NCBI RefSeq assembly: GCF_001984195.1
Contig: NZ_MTQN01000009.1
Span: 62,001-126,000 of the forward strand
DNA from: Kribbella sp. ALI-6-A
GTDB lineage: Bacteria; Actinomycetota; Actinomycetes; Propionibacteriales; Kribbellaceae
DNA length: 64,000 nucleotides
Reading direction: 5' to 3'
The first letter of the stretch is position 1. Every line of letters begins with the position of its first letter. The notes beneath the pieces were generated by a model, which was given only the letters and a program-made list of their open reading frames with translations, did not search any database and was not told where the DNA came from. Positions 24,754 to 33,889 of this stretch are shown piece by piece. The translations under genes were made by a program, and so were the position numbers.

Positions 24754-25475
24754 CAACGGGCTCCGCGGTTGGTGGAGATCTCCGGCTTGGTCGCCGCGGA
24801 CAGCTTGACCAGCACGAGCGTCTTCGCCGCCGCCGAGGCGGCCACCGCGGTGGACTGATCTGTCGGTACCAGGACGGTGACGTTGACCGTGGTGTTGGCG
24901 CCGGTCTTGCCGTCGGTGAGCGAGGTCCCGTTCACAGCGGTCACCTCCGCCGCCGGGGCGATCACGGACGCGGGCCCGCTGTCCTGGTTGGCCGGCACCC
25001 GGACCAGGCGGACGATGTCACCGTCCTGGATCGGCTCGGCCGGCGCCCGGCCGCTCTCCAGGCTCACGCCGACCAGCGCACCGCCCTCGGGAACCGGGTC
25101 GGGAACGAAGTTCGACCTGGTCACGAACTGACCCTTGTAGATCCAGGACGTCGTGTACTTGCCGAACAGCTGGTCCCGCTCCGACCACAGCACGAGCGGG
25201 CGGGTCGCGCCGGCCAGGTCGCCGCGCGCCAAGTCCTTGTCGGCGATCTCGTAGCCCGGTGGCAGGTCCTTGTTGACCGCGACGAAGTACTGCCGGTCGC
25301 CGCTGCGCAGCGCGATCAGCGCGGACCCGGCGGCTCCGAGCAGGATGAGAATCACCGCCAGGGCGGCCAGCGCGGGACGGCGTTCGCGGCCGCCGGGCAG
25401 CCGCCTCGCGGTGCCGGCGGACTTGGCCGCGCGGGCTCCGGCGGCAGGGGGACGGTTGCTGGAGGAGAAACTCAC
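24753..25475 (-). CDS. CpaB-like SAF domain protein
   Basis: A 240-residue protein with a basic N-terminus, one transmembrane helix near residues 35-58 (ALAALAVILILLGAAGSALI), then a SAF/beta-clip domain (YFVAVNKDLPPGYEIADKDLARGDL). CpaB/RcpC-type proteins lie in the envelope of Flp systems and may bind peptidoglycan or act as periplasmic scaffolds. The last 60 residues are beta-rich with Val/Ala repeats. GTG 25475 is preferred since TACGGT sits 6 nt upstream, giving a leaderless message for this first gene of the Tad operon; a further in-frame start at 25523 lies upstream of that -10. Confidence 0.8.
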   Translation of the reverse strand: MSFSSSNRPPAAGARAAKSAGTARRLPGGRERRPALAALAVILILLGAAGSALIALRSGDRQYFVAVNKDLPPGYEIADKDLARGDLAGATRPLVLWSERDQLFGKYTTSWIYKGQFVTRSNFVPDPVPEGGALVGVSLESGRAPAEPIQDGDIVRLVRVPANQDSGPASVIAPAAEVTAVNGTSLTDGKTGANTTVNVTVLVPTDQSTAVAASAAAKTLVLVKLSAATKPEISTNRGAR

Positions 25476-25481
25476 GCGCCT

Positions 25482-25487
25482 ACCGTA
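25482..25487 (-). promoter_or_regulatory. -10 hexamer of the Tad operon, leaderless
   Basis: TACGGT on the minus strand ends 6 nt before GTG 25475. It is the likely promoter of the whole cluster from the CpaB-like gene onward. No good -35 with 17-bp spacing is seen. Confidence 0.4.
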
Positions 25488-25538
25488 ATGGCCAGAAGGT
25501 GCCAACCGCGCCGCCAGGTCCACGCCGAGCCGAGCCTG

Positions 25539-26012
25539 TTACCCCGCGGCGACCTCGGTCACCTCGTCCCGCGTCAGCAACTCGGTGAACGCACCGGGTC
25601 CGCCGTACAGCTGGTCCAGGTAGGTGTACAGAGCTTGCAGGCACCGGCCGAGCTCGCCCTGCCAGTCGGCCTGCGCGGCCAGCTCGGCGGCGAGCACGCG
25701 TCCCTCGGCCAGCGTCACGGCCGCGTTGACCGGCTGGTCGAGCCGCGATTCGCCCTCTGTCGTTGAAAAATCCACCGGTACGCCGTGCCCGCGCGCCGCC
25801 CGGATCCGCGCGGCCAGGGCCGAGCGCTCCGGCTCGGGCAGCAACCGGTCGAAGCCGGCGCCGCCGTACAGCTCGTCGAGGTAGTCGGTCAGCGCGCCGA
25901 ACAGCTCCAGGGCGTCGTACTCCATGCCGGTGGTGGCGGTGTGCCGGAGCCGCGAGGTCAGGCTGCGGGCTTCGGCGACGGTCCACGACGAGGGCGACAG
26001 AACAGTGCTCAC
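25539..26012 (-). CDS. Small internally duplicated protein of unknown function
   Basis: A 157-residue acidic protein with no signal peptide. It holds two copies of a helical unit: DYLDELYGGAGFDRLLPEPE at about residues 43-62 and TYLDQLYGGPGAFTELLTRD near the C-terminus, each preceded by a short amphipathic helix (ALELFGALT and CLQALY). The pair looks like a tandem duplication and fusion. GTG 26012 begins VSTVLSPSSW; the open frame extends to 26051. It diverges from the giant-protein gene at 26190 and could be functionally tied to it, but this is only positional. The family is not recognised. Confidence 0.72.
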   Translation of the reverse strand: MSTVLSPSSWTVAEARSLTSRLRHTATTGMEYDALELFGALTDYLDELYGGAGFDRLLPEPERSALAARIRAARGHGVPVDFSTTEGESRLDQPVNAAVTLAEGRVLAAELAAQADWQGELGRCLQALYTYLDQLYGGPGAFTELLTRDEVTEVAAG

Positions 26013-26189
26013 GCGGCCAGCCTCGCACACCAAGGTTGATGCGCCGGGCAACCAAAGTGGCCGGCGGATGTCAATCGCCCACCGTGTTCGGATCGAGATC
26101 GTTGGTCGGTTGCCCGCTGGAACCCCACCGGTTACTTTGCGGTCACAGTCACGTCACCAGGAGCTGATGAGGATCGGGGGCGACCAGCG

Positions 26190-29100
26190 ATGACGCAGGC
26201 ACCGGAAGTCACGTCGCCTGCCGGTCATCAGCGGTTCACACCCGCGGAGCGCGCGAGGGCGGCCCTGGGTGTAGCGCTCGGGGTGGTGACGCCGGAGGCC
26301 GTCGCGCTCGACGACGGCAGGGTCCGGCTCAGCGACGCGGGTGAGCTGCTGGAGCAGCCGGCGATGGCTCGGCTGGACACGCGGCTGGCGACGCTGGCCG
26401 CACGCGAGGACGTCACCGACCAGCGGCTGCTGGTCGAAGCGGTGGCCGCAGTGGGTGCCGAGGTCGACCACACGCGGGGCGGGTCGTCGCCGGTGGACGG
26501 AGCCACAGTCGCGCTGGACCAGCTTCTCGATCTGCCGGACGTGTCCGAGGACGTGCGCGACCAGGCCAGGACCGTGCTGCGGAACGTGCTGGAGACCAAC
26601 CAGCTGACCACCGACGCCGCAGTACGACGCCTGGCGGCGGAGCGAGCCGCTCAGCGCGCTCCCCTGCTCGCCGACACCGTCCGGGCGTCGTACGAGATCC
26701 GTCGTGAGGCCGAGCTGCTCGGTCGGCCCGGCACTCCCCCGGCCGTTGTCCGGCCGCGCACCGGCACGGGCCGGCATCGCCGGCAGGTCGCCGCACGACA
26801 CCGCCGCGCCGGAGCGCCCCGCACAGCCAGTACGCCGGCCGTCGGCGGGCTGACCCCGACCGGACGTCCGGAGTCCGAGCCGAGGCTGACGCCCAGCGAG
26901 GCGCTCGCCGCGCTCACTTCGGTCCAGCCCACCGACCTGCCCGGCGAGATCACCGCGCCGATCGAGGTCGTCGGCCGCCCGCACCTAGGCCTGGTCCCCA
27001 CAGCCGAGCACGGCAGACAGCACTTCCGGGTGGTCGACGAGGAACCTCCACGCGGCCTGGTCGCGCAGACCACCGTCCGCGCAGGCAGTCTGGCCGACCC
27101 GCACGTGGTCCGGATCGCCAGTGGCGTGCCGGCCGGGCAACTCCTCCGCGTCTGGACCAGCCAGGTGGGCGAGGCGCTTCGCGAGGTCCACTCCCGCACC
27201 ACGACGCCGACCAGTCTTGTCGGCGGGCTGCGAGCCCGGTTCCCCCGGCTTCAGGGCCGCGAGCGGCAGGCGGCCGCGCAGTACGACCAGTTCCGGCTGG
27301 TCAGTCGGAACTGGCGCGAAGAACAGCTCCGGCCAACGCCTGACCCCGCCAAACTGGCCGCACTGCGCAGCGACCTGGAGACCCTGGCCAGGGCGATCGA
27401 GCGCACCGGTCAGCCCGCGCCGGCCCTGCCCGACTCGGCCCGCGCGTTGCACGTCGTCGTACCGCCTCGGACAGCGCCGACACCGCCCGAGATCAGCAGG
27501 ACTGGGCAGCTGCGCGAGCAGGTGCTCAAGCAGATCGCCGGATTGGAGAAGGCCGCCGAAGGGCAAGACTCTCGCGCGGAACACCACCGTACGACGGCCG
27601 AGAACGCGACGAAGGCGGCGGCCGACGCGCTGGCCAAGGCGGAGATCGAGGAGAGCCGCGAAGACTCGGCAGCGGGTCGTCGCGGCGGCAAGCTCCGGGA
27701 CACCGCGCGATCGGCGACGGCGAAGTCCGGTCGGCACCTGACACTCGCCGCGACCTGTGACACCGCAGCCGCCAAGGCGCGCGAGGCGGGTCAGGCGTAC
27801 GTGGCACTGCTCGACAAGCTGGACGAGCTGGAGGCCACCGGTGCCCAGCCCGGCCCGGAGATCCAGGCGTTGGCCCAGGCGGCGACCGAGCAGGTTTCGG
27901 CGTACCGGGCCGCGGTGGCGGCGACGCTGCCGTCGCAGGAGGTCCAGCACACCGCGATCACGTCCGGCCGGTTCCCGCACCTGACCAAGCTGACGCGGGA
28001 GCTCAACCAGGAGCTCGCCCGCCGGCAGAGCCCCTTCCGCTACACGCCGGAGGTGCTGCACAGGCGGCTGCGGTCGGCGACCCGCCGGGTGCTCTCACCG
28101 AACGGCGTACTGCTCACGGTCGGCAACAACCCTCGAGCGGACTCCGACGAGCTGATCCAGTTCAAGATCAAGCTGAGTCCCGGTGAGCTGCGCGAGGTCC
28201 AGTCGTCCCCACTGACCTTCGACGAGGGCGCCTTGGCCCAGCTGCGGCAGGGTGGTTTCAGCGTCGCGACGACGATCGTCGAGTCGCTCAGCTCCACCGG
28301 GGGCGTCACGCTGAAGACGCTCTTGCCCGACTCCAGCGCGCTGAAGGCCGCCACGGAGTTCGTCACCCCCGGCTTCGAGTACGCCGTGGGCCAGAGCCAC
28401 TCGGTCACCGGCGGCGCGCAGGAGAACGGCCTGTCCGGCGCGGTCGAGGTGCTCAACGGCGAGATCCTCCGGTACGCCGCGGACGCACCGCAGTGGCGCT
28501 GGCAGGTCCGCGGCGGAGTGGGCGAGCCCTGGTCGCAGGAGAACGTCGTCGACTCCGGTGACCCGCAGGACGCCACCCAGCTGGTCATGGGCATCAGCCA
28601 CACCTACACGGTCGCACCACCCCAGGACACGGTTCGGCTGGCGGACGTGAAGGAGCTCGGGGACCTCGACGTGGAGCCGGTCGAGGAGCTGCCCGAGCAC
28701 GTCGCGTCCCGGGTCGACGGCATGGACGACCTGGCCGACAAGGGCATCGCCGGACTGCAGGCCCGGATCGGCAAGCTCGACCGGACCGCCCATGACCAGA
28801 TCCGGGCGCTGTGTGTGGAGGACGCCCCCGCGGCCCTGACCGAAGCGACCCGGCCAGGCGGCTTCGGCCGGATCATCTCCAACGGCGGCCGCGCGGTCGC
28901 GTACGCACAGCTGGAGACGGTCGTCGTCCGGGAGACCGCGGAACTGCTCAGTGACAGCTCCCCCGAGCACAAGATCGAGCGGATCCGGGCCGGCTTCTCC
29001 GGCGCCTCCGGCGGCCAGTCCTTCGGTACGTCGACCTCGGCCGCGGCCACGCTCGGCTACGCCGGCACCGCGCTGTCCGACGTCGGCTCCGGAACGACGG

Positions 29101-32100
29101 ACCTCGGGCCGACCGTGCGCGGCGGCCGGAACGTGTCCCGCGGCGACAGCCTCAACGTCAGCGACGTGGCCATCCACCCGAGTGTCCAGCGCACCGAGCA
29201 GACGATCGGAGTCAAGGTTCGGCTCGAGCACAAGCTCACCTTCCACCGCCTCGACAAAAACGAGTCGTTCGCGGTCGGCAACGACGGCGACGCCGTCCTG
29301 CGGCTGCCCGAGAACGAGGCGCTCGACTACGACCTCCCGGTGCCGAAGGCCGCGCTGGTGCTCGACGAGCACGGGAAGCCGCAGCTCAGCGCGGACGGCG
29401 GCGTACTCACCCGCGGCTGCGCCCAGCCCGGCGAGTCGCTGAAGCTGCCGGTCTGGATGGGCGACGAGGAGGGGCAGCTGCGCGGCGCCGGTCCCGCGCT
29501 GGTGCAGAAGCTGCGCGGCGCGACCCCGGCGTACCAGGCGTTCGTGCGGCACCTCAGTGACGAAGGCATGGTGCCGAAGCTCGACAGGAAGTTCCGCCCG
29601 ATCATGAGCGAGCTGGCCGGCAAGGACCCGGCGCTGGTGGCCAGCCAACTCGCCAACCTCGAGCGGGTCGCGCAGCAGCTGTCGCGGCACCGGCTGGAGA
29701 CCGGGTACGACCAGGCCTGCCAGGGCGGCTTCGTGTTCGCGCTGACTCAGCACCACACTGGTCACCCGCCACAGGAGCGCACCTACCGGGTCGCGATGCG
29801 GCAGGACGTCAAGAAGTTCAAGTGGCTCGGTCTGAACCGCTCGCAGACCGCGACCAACCTGCACATCGGGTCGAACACCACGAGCCGGTCCCGCAGCCGG
29901 TCCAAGGGCCTGCCCTGGCTGGCCAGGCTCGGCTTCAGCAACAATCCCCAGGAAGGCCAGTCCGGCAGTACGCCGAACGGCGGGGCGTCGTACGGGCGGG
30001 CCGCGCTCGGCCGCTTCTTCTCCTGGGTCACCGGGACGACGGTCAACGGGGTGTCGCTGACCGAGAGCACCGCGGCGCTCGCCGACTTCCGGATCCCGCA
30101 CACGCTGACGGTCACCGAGGTCTTCGCCGACGGCGACTCCGAGCCGATCGTCGAGGTGGAGGGCAGCGCGAAGCTGTCGATCGACAGCGAGTTCTGCGAC
30201 CGCGGCGAGGCCCCGTCCGTGGCGATCGACGGCGCGGTCGACCCGCACCTGCTGCAGTCGGCGAGCTGGCAGCACCTGGACGCCGGCGACCTCACGTCCC
30301 GCCTGTCGGCAGCGCTGCCTGCGGTCGCGCGCAGCGACTCCGCCGCGCTGCATCACCTGGCGGGCTTCGTCAACGTCCGCAACCTCAACGCGCACCCGGA
30401 GCTGCTGACCACCGAGTACCGGACCGACTTCGCGGTCAGCCCGGCGCCGCCGGACGCGCTCCAGGCGACTGCCCAGCGCGGTCTCACCCCGCGCCGCGGC
30501 AGCATCTCGCTGACCACCCGGATCGAGAACCTGCGATACGTCGGCAGCGGCCACCCGATCATCGGCGACATCAACCTGACCCTCGACAGCGCCGGGGCCA
30601 CCACCGGCAGCTCGACCGGCAACACCGCGGGCATCGGTGGCGGCAGCGGCACGGTCGACCCGGCCGGCGACGGCGGGAACGCCTCGGTCGGCGTGAACCG
30701 GTCGGGCAACGTGTCCAGCTCGAGCAACCAGCTCGCGATCCGTGGGGTCGAGCGGCTGAACATCAAGGACGGGCAGCACTACCAGTTCGTCGGTGACCTG
30801 GTGCTGGAGGCCAGGGTGAAAGCGGCCGGTCTGGTGACCCCGAAGAACGTGCGGCTCGACAACGGCACGGTGGTGCTCACGCTCCCGGAGCGGGACGCAC
30901 TGCGGATGTACGGCACCAACCAGCTGGACCTGCCGCTGGAGAAGGTGTCCGACGCGGTCGAGCGGCTGGTGGACGGCAATCTCAGCCTGGACCGGCGGAC
31001 GTCCGCGAGCCTGATCCGCCGCTACCGGCAGGACAAGCAGGGCGTCACCACCGGGCTCGCCGGCACGCACACCGACGAGAAGCTGAAGGCGGCGCTGCGG
31101 CGGACGACGAAGATGTCACCGCCACGGTCGGAACGGGAAGAGTTCGAGCAGGTCGCCGTCCAGGCGGCGAAGGTCGCCGAGAAGCGCGCCGAGGCGGAAC
31201 TGCCGGACCACTACCGCACCACGATGGGCGCCGGGCTGATCGACCGCGACCTGTTCGTCGATGCCGAAGGCAACGTCACGACGATGGAACGCGAGGTGCA
31301 GGCCGCGGTCGCCGAGGCGGTGCCGGACGCGGTCGGCGACCCGGCCGTCGGGGCGGCGATCCGCAGCCAGCTGGCCGGCAGCCGGTGGCGCGGGCACGCC
31401 GAGAAGCTGAAGGACCCGACCGGTCTCAACCTCGAGTTTCCGTTCGGCGGCGAGCAGCCGGGCACGACTGCGCCCGGGACCATCCGGATCCGGATCCGGA
31501 TGGTCCGCACCGGCCCGATCACCATCGACGAGTCCCCGGACGCCACCGCCGCCGAGGGGGCTCCAGAGGCCGAAGCTCCCGAGCCCGGCGAGAACGCGCT
31601 GATCATCCTGCAGGGCTACGACTACACCGAAGCCGGTCGCGGGATCACCCGCAGCACCGGGTACGGCGCTGACCTCGGCGGCGGTCTCACCGACGGCGAC
31701 GTCGGATCGGCGGGACTGAGCACCGAGCTGACCACCGCGGAGTCCGTCCAGGTCGTCGACCAGGACACGCATCTCAGTCGCGCGCTGTGGTCCAGGACCA
31801 AGCGGGTCGAACACGACTTCCGCCTCGTCATCGAGGTCGAGCAGACGCCGGGCGCCGGCGCCCAGACCAAGGGCGTACTCCGCCGGACCGCTGACCGGCT
31901 CCGCGACGACGACCAGCGACCGGCTCCAAAGCGCCGGGAGGCGACCGGCCGGCTGACCCTGCTCGTGCCGGCGTCGGACGTCAACCAGGTGCCGCTGCCG
32001 GCCCCGGAGTTCCCCGACCACCGGCCGGTCGTCCTGTCCACGCTGAAGTTCCTGCGCGGCATCCAGCTGCACGACGAGTTCGGTCAGCTGCCGGACGAGC

Positions 32101-33326
32101 AGGAGACGATCGACGACCCGGACTTCGACGACGCGCTCGTCACCAGGGTGACCCGCGAGCTGAGCAGCCGCCGCTGGCTGACCCAGGCCGGCGTCCAGCT
32201 GCACAAAGGCCTTTTGCGCGACGAGCTGAACGGCAGCGCCCGCCGAATCGCCTTCGAGCGTTCCGACGGCACCGGAAGCCCCTGGACGCCGGGTCTGCCG
32301 GTGCCCGGCCATGGGTCGCGCCAGGTCCAGCTGCGGCTCCGCGCCGAGCTCTCCGGTCTCCAGCTCGTCAGCGACAGCTCGGAGCACGCCCAGCTAGGTG
32401 AGGCCCACCGAGGCCAGGTCGCCGTGAACACCACCCAGGAAAGCACCAGACTCGCTCCCACCAGCCAATCCGTCGGGATCAGCGACCCGAACACCGGGCT
32501 GAAGGCCGCTGCGTCGTTCGGGGACCAGGCCAAGGAGAAGAGCACCGACACGACCGGCGTACGGGACGAGACCAACTCCAACGAGTCCGGTGAGCTGATC
32601 ACCGCGCAGCTGCTGGTCACCTTCCACGTCGACGCCCGGCAGCAGCGCGTCACCCGCGACCACCGGGCCAAAACGGTGCGCGAGGCGACCTTCGAGAACG
32701 CCGCGACCGGCGTGGTGACGCTGAGCATGTTCCGGCACGAGTTCGAGGCGATGCAGGCGCGGGTCGAGGCCGGTCAGGCGCCGCTGCAGAACTGGAACCC
32801 CGACGAGCTCGCCAAGCTGGCCAAGCGCGTCCCGGTCCGCCGGGTCACCGCCAGCGAGGTCGTCACCCGGCCCGACGGCTCGCGGTCGGTCGAGCCGTAC
32901 CGGCCGCTGGTCGAGGCGCTCGCCAGGGCGCGCAGCGAGCGGGTCGAGGTCGTCGTCACGATGAAGCAGCAGGACGGCAAGCGGCAGGTCTACCGTGCGC
33001 TGCCGAACGGGACGATGATCGGCAAGGACGACAACGGCTACGGCGCGGCGTTCGCCACTCTGCACCCGTCACTGGCGATGCTGGCCCAGGGCAAGGTCGA
33101 TCTCCGCCGGCTGTACGACGCCAAGGGCATCGGCGAGCGATTCAGCGGGGCCGTGGTCCAGGCGCTGGAGGAGCACGGCGTACCGGCCTCGGCGCTGACC
33201 GGGCTCGAGCACAGCAGATCGGGACCGCGCAGCGAACCCGAGCGGGCGCAAGGCGCGAAGGCCCACGCCGCCCGGCACGTGGCGATGGCCCGCGGCAAGG
33301 GCGGCAGTGGAATGGGAGTGCAGTGA
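26190..33326 (+). CDS. Giant multi-repeat protein of 2378 residues, function unknown
   Basis: No signal peptide or transmembrane helix is visible. Residues 1-180 are helical and acidic. Near residue 310, LLRVWTSQVGEALREV recalls a degenerate segment seen in giant actinobacterial effector-like proteins. Residues about 435-590 form a charged coiled-coil region. From about 930 on, a module recurs roughly every 280 residues: a Gly/Ser/Thr-rich beta stretch (near 943, 1219, 1468, 1821 and 2093), an amphipathic beta segment, then a hydrophobic strand and helix such as VLRLPENEAL, VVLTLPERDAL or TLLVPASDV. No catalytic domain is seen at the C-terminus. It overlaps the next gene by 4 nt (GTGA). A polymorphic-toxin or giant-effector role is inferred, not shown. 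Confidence 0.85.
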   Translation: MTQAPEVTSPAGHQRFTPAERARAALGVALGVVTPEAVALDDGRVRLSDAGELLEQPAMARLDTRLATLAAREDVTDQRLLVEAVAAVGAEVDHTRGGSSPVDGATVALDQLLDLPDVSEDVRDQARTVLRNVLETNQLTTDAAVRRLAAERAAQRAPLLADTVRASYEIRREAELLGRPGTPPAVVRPRTGTGRHRRQVAARHRRAGAPRTASTPAVGGLTPTGRPESEPRLTPSEALAALTSVQPTDLPGEITAPIEVVGRPHLGLVPTAEHGRQHFRVVDEEPPRGLVAQTTVRAGSLADPHVVRIASGVPAGQLLRVWTSQVGEALREVHSRTTTPTSLVGGLRARFPRLQGRERQAAAQYDQFRLVSRNWREEQLRPTPDPAKLAALRSDLETLARAIERTGQPAPALPDSARALHVVVPPRTAPTPPEISRTGQLREQVLKQIAGLEKAAEGQDSRAEHHRTTAENATKAAADALAKAEIEESREDSAAGRRGGKLRDTARSATAKSGRHLTLAATCDTAAAKAREAGQAYVALLDKLDELEATGAQPGPEIQALAQAATEQVSAYRAAVAATLPSQEVQHTAITSGRFPHLTKLTRELNQELARRQSPFRYTPEVLHRRLRSATRRVLSPNGVLLTVGNNPRADSDELIQFKIKLSPGELREVQSSPLTFDEGALAQLRQGGFSVATTIVESLSSTGGVTLKTLLPDSSALKAATEFVTPGFEYAVGQSHSVTGGAQENGLSGAVEVLNGEILRYAADAPQWRWQVRGGVGEPWSQENVVDSGDPQDATQLVMGISHTYTVAPPQDTVRLADVKELGDLDVEPVEELPEHVASRVDGMDDLADKGIAGLQARIGKLDRTAHDQIRALCVEDAPAALTEATRPGGFGRIISNGGRAVAYAQLETVVVRETAELLSDSSPEHKIERIRAGFSGASGGQSFGTSTSAAATLGYAGTALSDVGSGTTDLGPTVRGGRNVSRGDSLNVSDVAIHPSVQRTEQTIGVKVRLEHKLTFHRLDKNESFAVGNDGDAVLRLPENEALDYDLPVPKAALVLDEHGKPQLSADGGVLTRGCAQPGESLKLPVWMGDEEGQLRGAGPALVQKLRGATPAYQAFVRHLSDEGMVPKLDRKFRPIMSELAGKDPALVASQLANLERVAQQLSRHRLETGYDQACQGGFVFALTQHHTGHPPQERTYRVAMRQDVKKFKWLGLNRSQTATNLHIGSNTTSRSRSRSKGLPWLARLGFSNNPQEGQSGSTPNGGASYGRAALGRFFSWVTGTTVNGVSLTESTAALADFRIPHTLTVTEVFADGDSEPIVEVEGSAKLSIDSEFCDRGEAPSVAIDGAVDPHLLQSASWQHLDAGDLTSRLSAALPAVARSDSAALHHLAGFVNVRNLNAHPELLTTEYRTDFAVSPAPPDALQATAQRGLTPRRGSISLTTRIENLRYVGSGHPIIGDINLTLDSAGATTGSSTGNTAGIGGGSGTVDPAGDGGNASVGVNRSGNVSSSSNQLAIRGVERLNIKDGQHYQFVGDLVLEARVKAAGLVTPKNVRLDNGTVVLTLPERDALRMYGTNQLDLPLEKVSDAVERLVDGNLSLDRRTSASLIRRYRQDKQGVTTGLAGTHTDEKLKAALRRTTKMSPPRSEREEFEQVAVQAAKVAEKRAEAELPDHYRTTMGAGLIDRDLFVDAEGNVTTMEREVQAAVAEAVPDAVGDPAVGAAIRSQLAGSRWRGHAEKLKDPTGLNLEFPFGGEQPGTTAPGTIRIRIRMVRTGPITIDESPDATAAEGAPEAEAPEPGENALIILQGYDYTEAGRGITRSTGYGADLGGGLTDGDVGSAGLSTELTTAESVQVVDQDTHLSRALWSRTKRVEHDFRLVIEVEQTPGAGAQTKGVLRRTADRLRDDDQRPAPKRREATGRLTLLVPASDVNQVPLPAPEFPDHRPVVLSTLKFLRGIQLHDEFGQLPDEQETIDDPDFDDALVTRVTRELSSRRWLTQAGVQLHKGLLRDELNGSARRIAFERSDGTGSPWTPGLPVPGHGSRQVQLRLRAELSGLQLVSDSSEHAQLGEAHRGQVAVNTTQESTRLAPTSQSVGISDPNTGLKAAASFGDQAKEKSTDTTGVRDETNSNESGELITAQLLVTFHVDARQQRVTRDHRAKTVREATFENAATGVVTLSMFRHEFEAMQARVEAGQAPLQNWNPDELAKLAKRVPVRRVTASEVVTRPDGSRSVEPYRPLVEALARARSERVEVVVTMKQQDGKRQVYRALPNGTMIGKDDNGYGAAFATLHPSLAMLAQGKVDLRRLYDAKGIGERFSGAVVQALEEHGVPASALTGLEHSRSGPRSEPERAQGAKAHAARHVAMARGKGGSGMGVQ
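31477..31506. repeat. Perfect 30-bp palindrome inside the giant gene
   Basis: The 30 nt read identically on both strands, with a 15-bp arm and no spacer. The core is repeated ATCCGG units that encode alternating Ile-Arg (IRIRIR) near residue 1768. It could form a cruciform or RNA hairpin, but may only reflect codon repetition. Confidence 0.6.
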
Positions 33327-33865
33327 GCGACCACGACCCGAAGTACGCGATCGCACGGACGAACGACGAGACGCTGCTGTTCCTGGAGCTGCACCCGTGC
33401 CCGGACTGCGGCTCGATCGAGACGCCGTGGGACCACGGGCTGGCCGACGACGACGGCGAGCTGGTGATCAGGTACGCCGGCATCTGCCCAGGCTGCGGCG
33501 CCGAGCGGGAGTACCTGTTCGGTCTGCCCGAGCGGGAAGCACCGCTCGGGCCGTTCCCGAACTTCGGTGGACCCGAACCGTCCGAGCTGCTCGACGCCGG
33601 TCAGTGGATGTCGGTCGCGGACAGCGCGGCCGCGTCGGTGCCGGTGGACGCACCGGCCGGCGACGAGCAGGCCCGGACGGTGATGGCGATCGCCCGGGCG
33701 GCGGTCGAGGAAGTGATCAAATTCGTGCCGCCGGACGCCGCTGCCGTGCCGGACGACGCCTTCTGGACCGACGAGGGGCGCGCGGTGCGGGACGCCGAAC
33801 CGGGTAGGTTTCGGGTCGACCGACTGCTCGTCGTCCGCGACAGCTACGGCGAAGACGACAGATGA
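33323..33865 (+). CDS. Zinc-ribbon protein, first of two tandem paralogues
   Basis: A 180-residue cytoplasmic protein. The N-terminal half has two CxxC pairs (HPCPDCGS near residue 32 and GICPGCGAE near residue 56), a likely zinc ribbon. The C-terminal half contains LLDAGQWMSVAD and, later, FVPPDAAAVPDDAFWTDEG. GTG 33323 overlaps the giant-protein stop (GTGA), so translation is coupled. The second half is shared with the next gene. Position right after a giant protein suits an immunity or chaperone role, but no homologue of known function is recognised. Confidence 0.82.
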   Translation: MSDHDPKYAIARTNDETLLFLELHPCPDCGSIETPWDHGLADDDGELVIRYAGICPGCGAEREYLFGLPEREAPLGPFPNFGGPEPSELLDAGQWMSVADSAAASVPVDAPAGDEQARTVMAIARAAVEEVIKFVPPDAAAVPDDAFWTDEGRAVRDAEPGRFRVDRLLVVRDSYGEDDR

Positions 33866-33889
33866 CACCGGGACCCGGGAGTTTCTTTG

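Noticed and set aside
28095-31070. 991-codon open frame on the minus strand within the giant gene
   Set aside because: Composition is typical of antisense high-GC shadows (Arg, Val, Gly, Asp repeats) and no motif is seen; the plus-strand frame has repeats and coupled partners.
33200-33326. Toxin domain at the end of the giant protein
   Set aside because: The last 60 residues are Ala/Arg/Gly-rich and disordered-looking, with no nuclease, deaminase or ADP-ribosyltransferase motif.
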